A stretch of DNA of 64,000 bases from Asterias rubens (GCF_902459465.1 NC_047073.1:744001-808000); one strand, 5' to 3'; counted from the first letter of the stretch, positions 1 to 11,599 are shown. The notes: generated by a model from the sequence alone, not told the origin. Numbers and translations: made by a program.

Positions 1-1918
1 AGGGGGAATGCGAAATAAACAAACCGTAACTCAAAGTTAGCCTCGCGGGCTTTTGGAGGTTTTAATGGTAAAATTATTCCCAAATTGAGGTATATGACGT
101 CCTTAGCAACACCCTTATCAACAGCCGTAGCCGTAGCTGTAGACGCCAATTTGGAAACGGCCTTATGGGGTTCAACCTCGTTACCACTTGTTTAAATATT
201 TCATTCTCCCTACTAAAATTATAGTAAAAATCAGGTGGGTTCGGTGAAATATTCATACCGTTGGGCAAATGTTCGAATCTGTTGACTAAAACAGAACTAG
301 ATATCAAGAGCACTGAACAAATGTGCCCTTAAAAATCCTTCAAATACTTAATACTACACGAATTCAAAGACAAGTGTCTTGGACAACTTTCTGTTCTAAA
401 AAGGCAGGGTATCCCTTTGGTAATTACTCTGAAAGTTAGTGTGCATAAAAAACTACTTGGCAAGAGCACTACTGGAGCGCTCCTAATATTGTTAGAAACG
501 GCACCCTTTAAATCTGAGAATGGCTTTAGGCTTGAAGCCTTTCCCAGGCATCTGAAAATTACTTGCCACCAGAGTGGTTGACAATAAAACTTTTTAACAT
601 TTTCAAACCCTGCCTTTAAAAGTTAGGGTCATAGATTAATGTCTAAAACTCTAAATGCGATTCATGCATAAATCGTTTCTGAGATGTCTGAGGGCTGGCT
701 GGTGTCCGTTCGAGAATGCTGCAGCCATCAATGATGCGGTTGGTACCCGCTGTCACCTTGCTAATTATGGATTGATTTGACACGCTTGTGAAAATATTGC
801 GACTGTTTTTTGTTTTTTGTTGCAGTTTTTCAGCTAAAACTGTCAAATGTTATTTACCTGTCTTTGTAAAACTACGCTGTAACACAAGCTATATGACCCT
901 ACCTTTATCACGCGATGAAAGCAAATTGTGATCAGAATGTCAATGTTTGGTGAAATTATTAATAACAATGAAACTTGTTTACTTTAAGTTGTTTTTTTTT
1001 CTTTGGGGGAACCTACGATGGATGCAAACAGCGTTGTCTGAAATAAATTATCATTATTATTATATTCTCGCTTTCACTTTGTTCCCCATTATATTATATA
1101 TTTTATACGACTATACTTGATTCACATACTATTATAATATTATAAGATTAAATATATATATATTTCTTTTTTAATTTTACACACATTTTACGATGAAAAA
1201 ATAAACGTTCGTCAGCCTTTTGTTCGTACTACCTTACCAAATCTTCAGCCATGGCATAATCATCTCTCCTGAGATAAATGTTTAAACAAAACATGTAAAA
1301 AAAAAAACGAAGGAAGGAAAAATTTACTATTTTGAAAGCGAAGTAATTGCAGCTTGAAAAAATTTGCGTCACACTCAGGCACTCGGGCTCTTCCAAGGAA
1401 AAACATCCCAACTCGAATTTTATTTGTTACTAATCATTTAAAATTTCGAATGCATGATGTGCATTGATATGAAAATAATGTCATATCTTGGCCTCCTTGT
1501 AAAACACTTTCGTTCCGTATTTATGGCAAAACAACTCATCTGCTTTTCTTAACATGTAATATTTCAAATTTGGCGGTTTTGCCGTTGTGCTCGCAATGGC
1601 TTAGACAAAGAAAGGGAGATCAGGGTGCATGGATCGGAAAAAGGTCGAGTGCTCGAAGGTCGAGGGCATAAAGAATTTATGAAAGAAAAATTAAAGCTCA
1701 AATGAAGCGAAAAAATTGGTACTTTTAAAATTATCTTAAGAAATAGAAAGTGTTTTTACCATCATGGTTTCATCTTTTAAAAGACTTTGCCCGTCCTAAA
1801 GTTACTTGTATCAGCTGCTGATTTTGATTTCAAAGTCACGTTTACCGCAAAGATGAGCCTTATGTGATGAAAATCGATGAAGAATAGACACCCCGATGTT
1901 TGAAAAAAAAGAGATATA

Positions 1919-2051
1919 TACACTCTAAAAAATATATCAGTCAAAACAACGCTAAGTAGTCGTATGAGACATGATTTTGACTAACTTGCATCAAAACCAT
2001 GCCCCTTATGACCAATTAGCGTTGTTTTGACTAATATATTTTTACAGTGTA
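1919..2051. mobile_element. 133-bp TA-flanked MITE (copy 1)
   Basis: The ends form an inverted repeat of about 37 bp (TACACTCTAAAAAATATAT... against its complement ending ...ACAGTGTA). The central ~60 bp are unrelated. TA at both ends suggests a Tc1/mariner-type non-autonomous element. It is repeated in each array unit. Confidence 0.75.
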
Positions 2052-2884
2052 TGCTAACCTAGAACCAAACACCGGTTAATTCTACATGCAGTGTAGTGGA
2101 CAGATGACCTCATTAAATAAAAAATTGTGCCGCAGTTATGTCCCTCTATGGGCGAAGGGACTCATAGCTTGTGGGGATTCATTAAGGCTTAGCTAGAAGG
2201 CATATGTGTTGGTTAGAAATAGAAACTTGAAGACTTTTCTCAACAGGATGCTGAATATAAAAATTAACCATGCTTAGGTGAAGTTACTCTATAGCAAGGC
2301 TATATTAACCAGCCAAAACACAGTGATGTTCATTATAAGTTTCTCGTTTCAAACTAATCGACGCTAAAGGAATTCTGTTGAGCAACAATTTTCATAGAAA
2401 GGAGACTGTGCAAGTATTTTTTTTATTTAGGGCCTACTATAATATTGGTAATACAAACAAAATGCGGCAGCAGTATAGCTAAACGGGTCACTTAAATGGT
2501 CAAAGTATAAGCCCATGAAAAAATATAAAAAATCACAATCAAGTTAAAGGTAAACAAATTACAAAACCCTCATTAAAACATATGTCTTGCACATAAATCA
2601 TTCTGAATGTTGAGACACGTTGTTTCCTTGATTTAGTAGGAATGTTGGAATGGTCTCATTAAATGAGTGAATACGAATGATTATAAAACCGTACAGTAAA
2701 ACACATCAAGTGGATTTGTCTGCTGTCGCATCATTGTAAACAACATGTTTGTTTCGATGTCTCATTTATGTCTAAAAATACAAGTTCACCTTAAACAGGT
2801 TTCTTACAATGCATGGCATAACACTCTTACATGAGGAAATTGTTCATCACATTATATAAAATTTAAATTAACTGAAATTCTTAC

Positions 2885-2951
2885 CTTGGCCGTAAACCTT
2901 TCCGGAAATAAATATCATGGAAACCAAAATCAGCACAACTGACGACCTCAT
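2885..2951 (-). CDS. orphan signal-peptide exon (copy 1)
   Basis: On the minus strand an ATG opens 22 codons reading MRSSVVLILVSMIFISGK and then VYGQ. This is a textbook secretory signal with a basic n-region, a hydrophobic core and a small/polar cleavage end. It runs into a strong donor (CCAAG followed by GTAAG) in phase 1. I could not find a convincing following exon: one phase-compatible stretch at about 643-837 is broken by a 1-bp homopolymer change in copies 2 and 3. It may be the 5' exon of a secreted-protein gene whose other exons were lost, or a chance reading frame. Hydrophobicity and donor are seen; function is unknown. Confidence 0.35.
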
Positions 2952-4134
2952 TTTAAAGCCACCTTTATATAACTGGATCCAAGAAATACAATTTATGTTC
3001 TTTTGCGACCCAACTCACAGCAAGACGTGTTGCTGAAACAGGTTGTATTTTCACTAATTCCTGAGCCTGCCCAGTTGCTGTTTCGGTTTGAATGCGGAAC
3101 TGTGGGTTGCAAGTTCAGTGCTGGTACATTAATGCAAGCTATATACCGGTACTAGTTTTCTTTTGTGCATATTAATATTAATCTGGAGGGAGGAGTATGT
3201 CTGTGGATTGGACTTTGTACTGTTGACGGGTACAGATAAAGAATATATTTATAAAACAATTATCTTGATCAACTTTAAGACATACATTTTCTTTAATTTG
3301 AATGTTTTAATTACCTTGGACGCTTTACATTCGAATTGGTTTAACTTAAAAATTGTGTTAAACAAACATCAAAAACATATTCAGTAAGTAGAGCTGGGGC
3401 CTTATTATGAAGTTATATTTTTCCAAGCTGACCTCAGTGGCAACTAATTGTACATCAGTACTTGTAAGCACAATGTATACAAAGATCGGGGTCCCTGGTT
3501 TAACGGTTTCATGGTAAAAGAGAAAACGACAGTTTTGCACAAATGGAAGCATACTGTGATGCATGCTGGGATGGACCCAACATCATGGCTATGCTAACCA
3601 TGATCAAAGAATCGGCGCTTGAGGGACTCAGAGAATATATACTCACGTCAAGCTTACAGCTAAGCAGGGAATTTCTATATGCGCGTTTGTACTCCACGTT
3701 TACATGGAGGAAGAAGTGTAGAAATTCGGCATTTACCCTGTAAGCGAAGAATGGTGATCGCAAGCGCAGAATTCAGCAGTCGGTAAGCAGAGTCATAATA
3801 TTTAGGCCCCTTTAAAAAAACGCAACGGTACGTGTTTGTACGCTCTGAGTTCAGTGGGGGCGCTGTGTTAGGGTGTGATTCAAGGGGCTCTATTGCGTCA
3901 CACGCACGAAGATGTACGTGGTTTACGTTTAAATGGCATTTTTATGTATACGCGCGCACAACACCAAAGCAAAGTAAAATTTTACGTTTCCACCTGTGAT
4001 ATCACAATACCATGAACATTTTTCTGTTGATTTGTCTCTTCTTTTAAACTGAAATCTGCAAAGAATGTGTTCCCGACCGACCATATTTCGTTCTAAAGGG
4101 CAACCACACACACGTTGGATCGGATAACCTGAAA

Positions 4135-5736
4135 ATGGCTGCCGCGAAACTTAGTCCTCGTTACGTTGCAGACCTTCGGGATATTTGGGGAGCAGCATGT
4201 GGGGGTGTCGTGCGTGAGATGTGCGGATACAATGTTGCGTTTACCCCGGTACCACTCTTATCACAAAACGGTCGAGACTGCTTGCCATTACAGGTAAATA
4301 AGAAAATTAGCACATTGTACCCTTCAATTCTGGACAAAACATTTTGCTTTCAAATACTGTATTATTCAATAAAGTTTCAATTAAAACCTACATTTATTCC
4401 CATACTTCATGAAACAGTACAAACAATAATTTATAAAGGAATAACCAAATAAATAAGGCTATTTTACAAGACAGAGAATATTATAAAGTATGGAGAGGCA
4501 TCCTCTCGAAGCCGAAGCTTGTGTTGAGATGCCTGATGGACTGACAAAATACTGCTTGACAAATGTTTGGCTAGGCAAACATTGAGTTGGCCACCAGTCA
4601 CAAACATAACGTACTGTTTCTGTTAAGCAATACATGTTGTGCTTATCAAGTTGTGCTACACCCTTTATGAAATTTGGCCCAGTTTTAAGTTTTATTCAGA
4701 CTGTTTTACTAATCGTAGCAACGTATATTATTGACCAAACGTTGCTCCGCATTTGGCTTAGCGTAAATTGTTTGCTCAGCCAAAAATAAAAACGTTTGGA
4801 CTATACAAACTGAATCTTTGAGTGATTTGAAGTCATGGCTTCTAATCAACTTCAGCTCACAGCAAATTATTTGATTGCTTGCAGGTCTTTACTGATGTTC
4901 AGTCTTTAAACTCCGGGGCTGTTGTAAAACTTGATCACACTCAGAAACGAATTCTCGTTACTGCGCACGACAGGAAGTCTGGACTGGTCGCAAGTATTAA
5001 TCAATTTCGAAGGTAAGCTATATGAAGGGCCCAATTTCATAGAGCTGCTTATATTAACCAAAAACAACTATATTAAGTCACACTGCAGCGATAACGAAAA
5101 CGATAACGATCACGACGCGACCGCATTCTATTGGTTAAATTGCTCCTAGTACACACACGCTCATATTCAACCAATAGAATGCGTTCAATTTGCGTCGTGA
5201 TCGTTATCATTTTCGTTATCCCATCATTTCTTTACCATGTCAGGCGTTATCTAAGTCGAGAACGACCAAGACATTCTACTGAAGAAACCACCCTACTTGA
5301 AGAGATTTCGCTAATGAGCGGCCCCAATAACTTTGAGATACTACAAAAATCGAAATGTTTTCTTGGACAACAACAAGACACAAAACCCGATGGCGGGTAC
5401 CAGACCACCTTTAAGCTAGGCATCTACAACGTGCGGATTCGCAAGGTGGATCCACGGAAACTTTTGAACTGCAGGATAGAATCAACATCTCCGGTGGCCA
5501 GACTAACCAAGAAGAGAAGGTTTTACATGGTCTACGAGACACACGTAGCAGAGAAGGTCACGTGTCACGCTAAGTTGTCTCAGATCAACACTGACAATGA
5601 CGCCATTAAAGAAACTTCGCTAAAACAGTGTCCCTTGGTCTTCCGGTTTGTGGAGATACGAGTAGACCGACAGGGTGTTGTGAACGACATAAGATTCAAC
5701 GTGACACGTCATAAAACCAAGTTAAAGGTCGTGTGA
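4135..5736 (+). CDS. gasdermin-like N-domain protein, copy 1 (3 exons, 259 aa)
   Basis: Exons are 4135-4293, 4885-5012 and 5244-5736, with donors GTAAAT and GTAAGC and acceptors TTGCAG and TGTCAG. The 780-nt CDS stays in frame. The spliced product matches the gasdermin pore-forming domain in order: an amphipathic start followed by PVPLLS...LPLQV (about 38-54), RPRH...LLEEI (about 102-116), TTFKLG...VDPRKLL (about 162-182), FYMVYETHVAEKVTC (about 199-213) and a final strand PLVFRFVEIRVDRQG (about 231-245). The stop follows at once, so the ~200-residue inhibitory C-terminal domain of vertebrate gasdermins is absent. Gasdermin N-domains insert into membranes and form lytic pores; C-domain-free forms are known in Trichoplax. 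Family assignment is pattern-based and not searched; the middle hairpin region is shorter than usual. A MITE fills the end of intron 2. Confidence 0.58.
5085..5220. mobile_element. GATAACG fold-back MITE in gasdermin-like intron 2 (copy 1)
   Basis: Two arms are inverted complements: GCAGCGATAACGAAAACG...CATTCTATTGGTT on the left and AACCAATAGAATGCG...CGTTATC on the right, around a ~35-bp loop. A relative lies at 51,330-51,463. The right end is 23 bp before the first base of exon 3. Confidence 0.7.
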
Positions 5737-5853
5737 CTTTAATCCGCATCTTGTAGGTTAAAGGGTCTGTTTTTGGTATTGACTTTGAAAATTAATGGCA
5801 ACACAAACTCAAGTGGTAAGAAGTACAGCAGCTTTGGAAAGTATAATGCATTT

Positions 5854-5859
5854 AATAAA
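5854..5859 (+). other. poly(A) signal of gasdermin-like gene, copy 1
   Basis: An AATAAA hexamer lies 118 bp beyond the stop codon on the coding strand, a normal position for a short 3' UTR. It supports termination right after the N-domain. Confidence 0.45.
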
Positions 5860-5974
5860 ACATTTCACTTCGAAGTACTACGGTTGTGGACAAATATTTC
5901 ACAATTAGTCCAAACAAATTTGAATACAGATTGTGTTTTCTGATAAGGATTATTCCTGAATAATTGTTGACTAC

Positions 5975-6181
5975 CATAAATGGCCGACCTTGTTAGTTTG
6001 CACAGTAAAGGAAAACCACGCAATTTCGAGGCAAATTAATGTGTGGATCATTGTATTCTACTTTGAAAACATATTTCCAACCACACTATACATGTATTTT
6101 ATTTAAAAAAACGGTTACAAACGCTTTCTATAGACCAACTCGTCCGATCCAAGGCAACGTGTTCCTTTAAGAAACAGCGCC
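5975..6181 (+). mobile_element. half of a large fold-back element (copy 1)
   Basis: The sequence from AAATGGCCGACC to GGCAACGTGTTCCTTTAA matches the right arm of the complete palindrome at 44,121-44,510. Only one arm is clear here. It directly abuts another dispersed repeat at 6,176. Confidence 0.6.
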
Positions 6182-6463
6182 TCTGAAGTAACGGAGTTTT
6201 TGAGAAAGTAGTAATTTCTCACTAAAATATTTGAATTCGATTTCGAGACCTCAGAATTAGATCATTGGGTCTCTAAATCAAGCATCTAAAAGCACACAAC
6301 TTGTACAACAAGGGAATTTTTTCTCTTCCATTAATCTCTCGCAACTTCGACGACTAGTTGAGCTCAAATTTTCACAGATTTGTTATTTTATATGCATAGT
6401 TGAGATACACCAAGTGAGAAGACTGGTCTTTGACAATTACCAATAGTGTCCAGTGTCTTTAAG
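6176..6463 (+). repeat. truncated dispersed 'GGCACTGGACAC' fold-back repeat (copy 1)
   Basis: The text from TCTGAAGTAACGGAG through CCAATAGTGTCCAGTGTCTTTAA matches related elements at 31,215, 40,046, 49,808 and 55,248. The left terminal part is missing here. Confidence 0.65.
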
Positions 6464-7138
6464 ATTCAAGCAATCGAACGGTTCCAAAAGCCAAAGGTAT
6501 TAGGCCTACCTTTAAAGCTCCAAGTACCGGCAGTATTTTTTTGGAAAAGACCCGGTTGCGCAATCCTCGACAGTATGATTCTCTTATGAGTGTCTTCATC
6601 AAACTACAGCTTCATTCTGAAGGACAAAGTGTTTTCGTCAACAACATGTGGGCCTTTTCGAAATCAATCAACTGCCGCTGTGGCTCTTGTTTAGACTGTC
6701 ATCGTAAGCATTCAAGATCAAATAAGGCTTGGTTTGGAGCTGAGGCCGATTTCATGCTTTCGAAAAAATCTTTAGAATGAGCCGATTGTTGCTCAACCTC
6801 GTTATCATAGTATCAACACAAAGAAAAACAAAATTAAATGAAATTATACATTTCTTGTTTTCTTTATTTTATATATTTCTCAGTAAATATTTCTTGTTTT
6901 CTTTATTTCAATATTTCTCAGTAAATAAAACTTACTGCACAAAAAACTTGTTGATAAATGTACCTTTAGAAATTAATTCACTTCAATTTTAAAACTAAGA
7001 AACTTTCAACTTCAAGTCATTAAAAAAATAACGCACATTGTCCCTGAAAATATCAAAATTCGTTTAAAGTGTAGTAAAAATTCAAAATATATTTTAAAAA
7101 GCTTTTGTAACCGTTTTTTTTTCTTTTGGGTAGAAATA

Positions 7139-7253
7139 TTGTAATATGATAATGTATATATTTATCAATCATTAAGGTTTTACATCTTTCGAGTTCATTG
7201 TAATATGATAATGTATATATTTATCAATCATTAAGGTTTTACATCTTTCGAGG
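7139..7253. repeat. two tandem copies of a 55-bp segment (copy 1)
   Basis: The segment TTGTAATATGATAATG...ACATCTTTCGAG occurs twice with a 59-bp period and no obvious change. It lies in non-coding DNA downstream of the RASD-like gene. The same pair occurs in copy 2. Confidence 0.85.
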
Positions 7254-7389
7254 ACAGTACAGACCTCGTTGAGAATTTAAATCAATACAAATAAACTGTT
7301 TAAAATGTTTGAGAGCTGTAATAACCTGAACAACTAAATGACAATATTAAGTTTTTGAGCTTATGTGGCAGTCTTGTCCAATTACATAA

Positions 7390-7560
7390 AGCCTGTAAGA
7401 AAAGAACTTACTAAGCATGCCGAAAAGTATAGCTCAAAAGAAACAGTTTCCCAGCCAAACTTAAATTAAGTTTACATATCTGCATTGGTGTCCCACTCAT
7501 ACTTTTGCTTCGCAAAGAAGTTTGTCAAGCAATATTTTCTGCTTAACAGCTTTATAAAAG
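7390..7560. repeat. decayed fold-back repeat (copy 1)
   Basis: The stretch AAGCCTGTAAGAAAAG...GCTTAACAGCTTTATAAAAG is related to the better preserved MITE at 57,774-57,977. No coding content was recognised. It recurs at about 19,400-19,571. Confidence 0.45.
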
Positions 7561-8403
7561 TGAGCCATGTGACCATGAATATGCAAATTAAAGTAGATTC
7601 TAATAGTCAATATATTCCTGCCATTGGCTGCTATTGCTGCAGTCAAACAATGGACGCGCCAAACACAGCTCTCAACCAATGAAATGTCTTCCTTTGACCT
7701 CAGTGAGGACGCCGTTTGGGATTGTGACGTCTTATGCTTTTTTTTTTTTTTTCAAGTCTGGGTTTACAAGACAAAGTGTTTTCACAAGATGCCTTGTACG
7801 TTCTTTAGTGTACTTATAAATCTCTTAAAATGCATGTTTTACTCAACATTATGAAACCTGTTATGTTTTATCAATGACTAGTCGAAAGCCAGTAATTAAT
7901 GGTTCCGTTATTTCATTTGTCTACTTCTCTCTTCAAGCCGATTGCAAATCAACTTTCAGCTAAGAATCGCATTACGTTATGCTTTTTTCCATAAAGAGTG
8001 TAAATAAATTATATAGATCTAAGAATTTCTACAAAACAAAAATGTAACTGTGAATAAAATCAAAGTCGAGATAAATTATTCAAGATGAAAATATTACACA
8101 AATTAAAAGAAATAATTTGCTGTTATTCGATGCATTGGTAAGAATGTGGTCAGACACGTGCAAATCCCTCGGAGTTACCAGCTTTCTAAAGGTGACGCCC
8201 ATCACCAACAAAGTAACACACATTAAGGAAAATCACATTATGCTGTTACAAGTCAAAACTTTAAACACTTACAAAGTAAAGTTAGATTGGATCATGTATT
8301 GTCATTTTCAGAAGTTCAAACAGTTCTTTGCAATAGTCTTGGCTTCAAGTCAACAAGCATAGCACAGTTTCTTTGCAATAGTCTTGACTTCAAGTCAACA
8401 CTC

Positions 8404-9030
8404 TCAACTTCGGCGAATACTCTTCAGTCTTCTCAAGAATGACAGGGATCGTTTCTGGGGCTGTGAGTCCGTTTCCACCGGCAAAGATAAGGACCGGTCT
8501 CGTGGGTTCAACACCACATTGGCGACTTGTTTAAAGAGACTGTTCACGCTGTCTGCGCTTTTGGCGTTGCATTCCACGTACCTGACGACATCCATATAGT
8601 CAATCAGTCTGAGCTCCGCCTCGGCACTGCTTACACAACCCGGGCGTTTCTGGTCCGATTTGGTTCCGACAACAAGGATTGGCACGTCTTGTTCTGTGCG
8701 TTCGTCCCGGATCTGTTCGAGGATACAAAGAGCGTCTTCGAAGGATTTCGGGTCTTGAAGAGAATGTACTAAGAGGAATATGTGACCCGTGGAGATGTAC
8801 AGTCTCCTCATGGCAGGGAAATCATAGCTTCCCGATGTATCCAGGATTTCCAGTTTACACTTCTTGCGGCCCTGCCACGCGTAGCCAATGTGAATGTCAT
8901 CTACCGTTGGCTTGTAGGTTCTTTCGATGTCACCTTTAAGGAACATGGATATCAGAGCTGACTTGCCCACACCCGTAGAGCCCAAGACGACTAGACGGTA
9001 GGAGTCAGAATCTTCAGATCCCTGCTTCAT
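8404..9030 (-). CDS. Ras-family GTPase, RASD/Rhes-like, copy 1 (208 aa)
   Basis: A single-exon frame encodes a small GTPase. The P-loop is GSTGVGKS (17-24), switch I threonine is T42, and the G3 box DTSG (64-67) is followed by FPAMRRL, which is characteristic of RASD1/Rhes. The guanine-specificity box is TKSD (123-126) instead of NKXD, and G5 is CNAK (154-157). The residue at the Ras Gln61 position is Ser68, so intrinsic GTP hydrolysis may be low, as in RASD proteins. The tail is basic and serine-rich and ends RRLKSIRRS with no CAAX box, so prenylation is not expected. RASD proteins modulate G-protein and cAMP signalling; the role here is unknown. A TATA motif lies 111 bp upstream. Confidence 0.85.
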   Translation of the reverse strand: MKQGSEDSDSYRLVVLGSTGVGKSALISMFLKGDIERTYKPTVDDIHIGYAWQGRKKCKLEILDTSGSYDFPAMRRLYISTGHIFLLVHSLQDPKSFEDALCILEQIRDERTEQDVPILVVGTKSDQKRPGCVSSAEAELRLIDYMDVVRYVECNAKSADSVNSLFKQVANVVLNPRDRSLSLPVETDSQPQKRSLSFLRRLKSIRRS

Positions 9031-9140
9031 GGTGCTTAAGTTGTATAGATGAAGTCTACCAATTAAGGTGCTCTGAGACAGGTGTTTGTCTTATCGGAGG
9101 ATTTTCATCTGAATGGCTCTATCTTAGTTGAGACTTAATC

Positions 9141-9147
9141 TTTTATA
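9141..9147 (-). promoter_or_regulatory. TATA box of RASD-like gene, copy 1
   Basis: TATAAAA is read on the minus strand 111 bp upstream of the ATG, in a position that leaves a ~80-nt 5' UTR. It is conserved in copy 2 although a neighbouring base differs. Confidence 0.4.
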
Positions 9148-10016
9148 CAGAAAGAAACTCCAAATTCGTGCGTCACACTGAACAACTACAACTACCAATT
9201 ACACAGTAAGACTTCTACATTGCAGAAAGTGCAAAGGGCCTTGAGCACTCCTGGAGGTGACTATGCAACTTCATTTAGAAATAATAGTAAGACAAAAGTT
9301 CTCCAATAAGCCGTATGTGCATGGTAAATTTAGATATCACGTGTCCTAACTTCTCACTGAGCTATATCGCATTTAAAGATCCTTATTGGAACATAGCCTG
9401 ATAACGCTATTACCATGAGAATTAGCTTGGATGAGAGAGTCTTCCACCTATACAGTCACTATTAACTTCGTAGCCCCGTAGAAATGAACAGGTTAACATC
9501 CAATACACCCCACGTTCTTAGATATTTTAGTCGCAAGTTGGATTTGGGGTATTTTCTTGCTAACACTCAGCATGAGACATTTGTTTTGGGCTCTGTGGCT
9601 TCAGTGAACCTTTCAGAGTTTATGTACACCATATTAAAACAAGTTAAAGAGCAGCCAGTACAGTCGCGTTCGTGTGAATATATTGGCATACCACGTCCAT
9701 ATTATGTTGTTATGTGCTGCAACCGGTAGGAAATACTTTATGAACAGTTACACAGATATATCGGTTTTACATGAGAGGGTCACCGCGTATGTTGAGTACT
9801 TATATAATACGTAAAGAGTGTAAACATGGGATGGAGGAGGATGGTCCAAAAAGAGGGCGCTATCAGAAGTAGTTTGTATACAGTTTATCATGTGTGGGGT
9901 GGGAGGGGCGTATCTCCGGGAGGCCACATCTCAAATCCCACAATATTTTACATTCCCAAAACACGTCGGTCTAATTGATTTGTAATGGACATAATGGACG
10001 CATCCTGATCAGGAAA

Positions 10017-10112
10017 TGGCAGGGGATTGACCAGGGACAGATCAGAGGTCTCATTGAGAGTATGAGAAGACGACTCCTTGCCGTTCAGGACAATGATGGA
10101 GGACACACCAAG
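10017..10112 (+). pseudogene. Tc1/mariner-like transposase C-terminal remnant (copy 1)
   Basis: The frame reads WQGIDQGQIRGLIESM and then RRRLLAVQDNDGGHTK. This matches the typical last residues of Tc1-like transposases (W..I....I..LI.SM.RR..AV....GGHTKY). Nothing else of a transposase, and no terminal repeat, was found around it. It is a fossil fragment. Confidence 0.65.
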
Positions 10113-10852
10113 AATGGAGGACAGGATAACAGCAGTTTTAGAGTTAAAGATACGGCAATTAATTTCATGGTCATGTAAACGAAACGAGTTTGTGTCTTTT
10201 GTCTTGATTTTGTCTGAGTGTGATGCTTATGTGAGTTCCCTTTTGGAATTGGGGTGAATAGGGGCTTTTGCAACTTTTGAAATTCGACCTTAAGCCACTC
10301 AAGTGTCCATAAATCCACCAAACAACATCGTAGCGCAATACAAGATGTGTCAAAACGTGCAGAAATTAACGGTGAATAGAAACGAACAATTTATTTTTTT
10401 TATACTATTTCAGATTCCGATAAATCTGACCATTTGTAAGTGTTTAGATACTTTATTGGCGCAGTTTACGTTAAACTAAACTAGTTGACCACAACAAATC
10501 TCTCCAACGTAAAGCTCTTCATGGTTGGGGTCACTATTGATCCAGGAAGTTGAAATAATATACTTGCACAGTCTATAAATGGACCTCTATTGACGTTATC
10601 AATCCTTGAGCACTGAGTCTACGAAAAGGCGCCCTCCTCAAATGACGTCACATAAACTACAATAACACATGCACACGTGTACGCGCTGTACATGACTCTC
10701 AGCCAATGATCTCCTTCCACGCTTGCACGTTTTACAAAGATTGCGGCCAATGCAAGGGGTCTATTTGGGACTACATGTCTGTGTAAATCAAATACGGCCT
10801 TGTTTCAAAATTGGGGGGATGTTGGCATACCCATGGAATTCAAACATTTTGA

Positions 10853-10990
10853 AAGGTCAAGAAACCCTTTTTGCAATTAAGGAGACATACGATCAGACTG
10901 AGGTTGCATACTTCATTGAGGACACACATTCGACCAAGGGATGGTCCAGATGTGAATTATCTGGTTTATCTTCACTGGTATTCCTGCGAG
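10853..10990 (-). pseudogene. decayed 3' end of a CARD/coiled-coil/UBL gene (copy 1)
   Basis: On the minus strand the frame EDKPDNSHLDHPLVECVSS followed shortly by a stop parallels the C-terminal tail ENKADNSHLDQALDLSVSS of the gene at 26,435-35,405. Nucleotide similarity (AGATGTGAATTATCTG, ACTGAGGTTGC, GAGGACACAC, CAAGAAACCCT) continues past the stop. Only about 140 bp are recognisable, and no other exon of that gene is present in the unit. Confidence 0.65.
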
Positions 10991-11599
10991 GGTTTGAAAT
11001 AAATACGTGGAAATGACGGGGCCACGCGCATGACAATTTCCGGTTTAATTTGGTGCTCGCAATGGGCCGGATATGGTGTAACCCCGCCCCACCCCCACCC
11101 TCACTCCATGTTGTCTTCATTGTGAATATAACTTACGTACAAGAGGAAAATAGTCTATACGGGAATCATTTTATTCTTTGCATCTAAATCTTCACTGTCG
11201 TGGTGCTTTTCAATTGGGAATTTTGTTTTCTAGATCGTATCAAAAAGGGGCATCCTTAAAAACAAATATCAGGAAACATTTGAAGATTGAAATTCTATGC
11301 CTTCAGAAAAAGACAAAAATGCACACGGGAACATTATACATTTTCCCGGATTCCCGGTCATGATGGGCCCTGACCAATTTCTTGGTCAGTATGACTAAAC
11401 AATGTGTCAAAGTGACCCCTAAATGGGTCCAACTGTCGCAGGGAGTTAACATTTTAACCGGTCGTGTTAGCCTGACCCAGAAATCAGGCCCTATGTGAAA
11501 TCGGGCCATGGAAGAGTTCACTCCTGGGTTCCCTAAAACAATCATGAAACACGATTGAACCATTGAGTGAACCTAACTGACGAACCATTGCGGAGGTTT

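Noticed and set aside
643..846. Minus-strand frame that fits the phase of the signal-peptide exon at 2,885-2,951
   Set aside because: A one-base homopolymer difference in copies 2 and 3 breaks the frame, the acceptor lacks a pyrimidine tract, and the sequence has no recognisable motif.
2960..2975. TATATAAAG just upstream of the signal-peptide ATG
   Set aside because: It lies only about 15-20 bp before the ATG, so transcription from it would start inside the coding sequence.
5131..5243. Upstream part of the long open frame containing gasdermin-like exon 3 (a hydrophobic stretch VVIVIIFVIPSF that looks like a membrane anchor)
   Set aside because: It is translated from the fold-back MITE and the intron end. 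The acceptor at 5,242-5,243 joins exon 3 to exon 2 in frame, so the apparent membrane segment is not part of the protein.
6541..6780. 79-aa frame with several cysteines downstream of the gasdermin-like gene
   Set aside because: It lacks an ATG start and splice sites that would join it to exon 3, and matches no C-terminal gasdermin pattern.
9484..9729. 81-aa plus-strand open frame present in both array copies
   Set aside because: No motif, no splice context, one replacement between copies; its persistence is explained by the recent duplication.
10643..10650. Palindromic CRE site TGACGTCA in the array unit
   Set aside because: It is 1.6 kb from the nearest start codon and a single 8-bp match is expected by chance at this scale.
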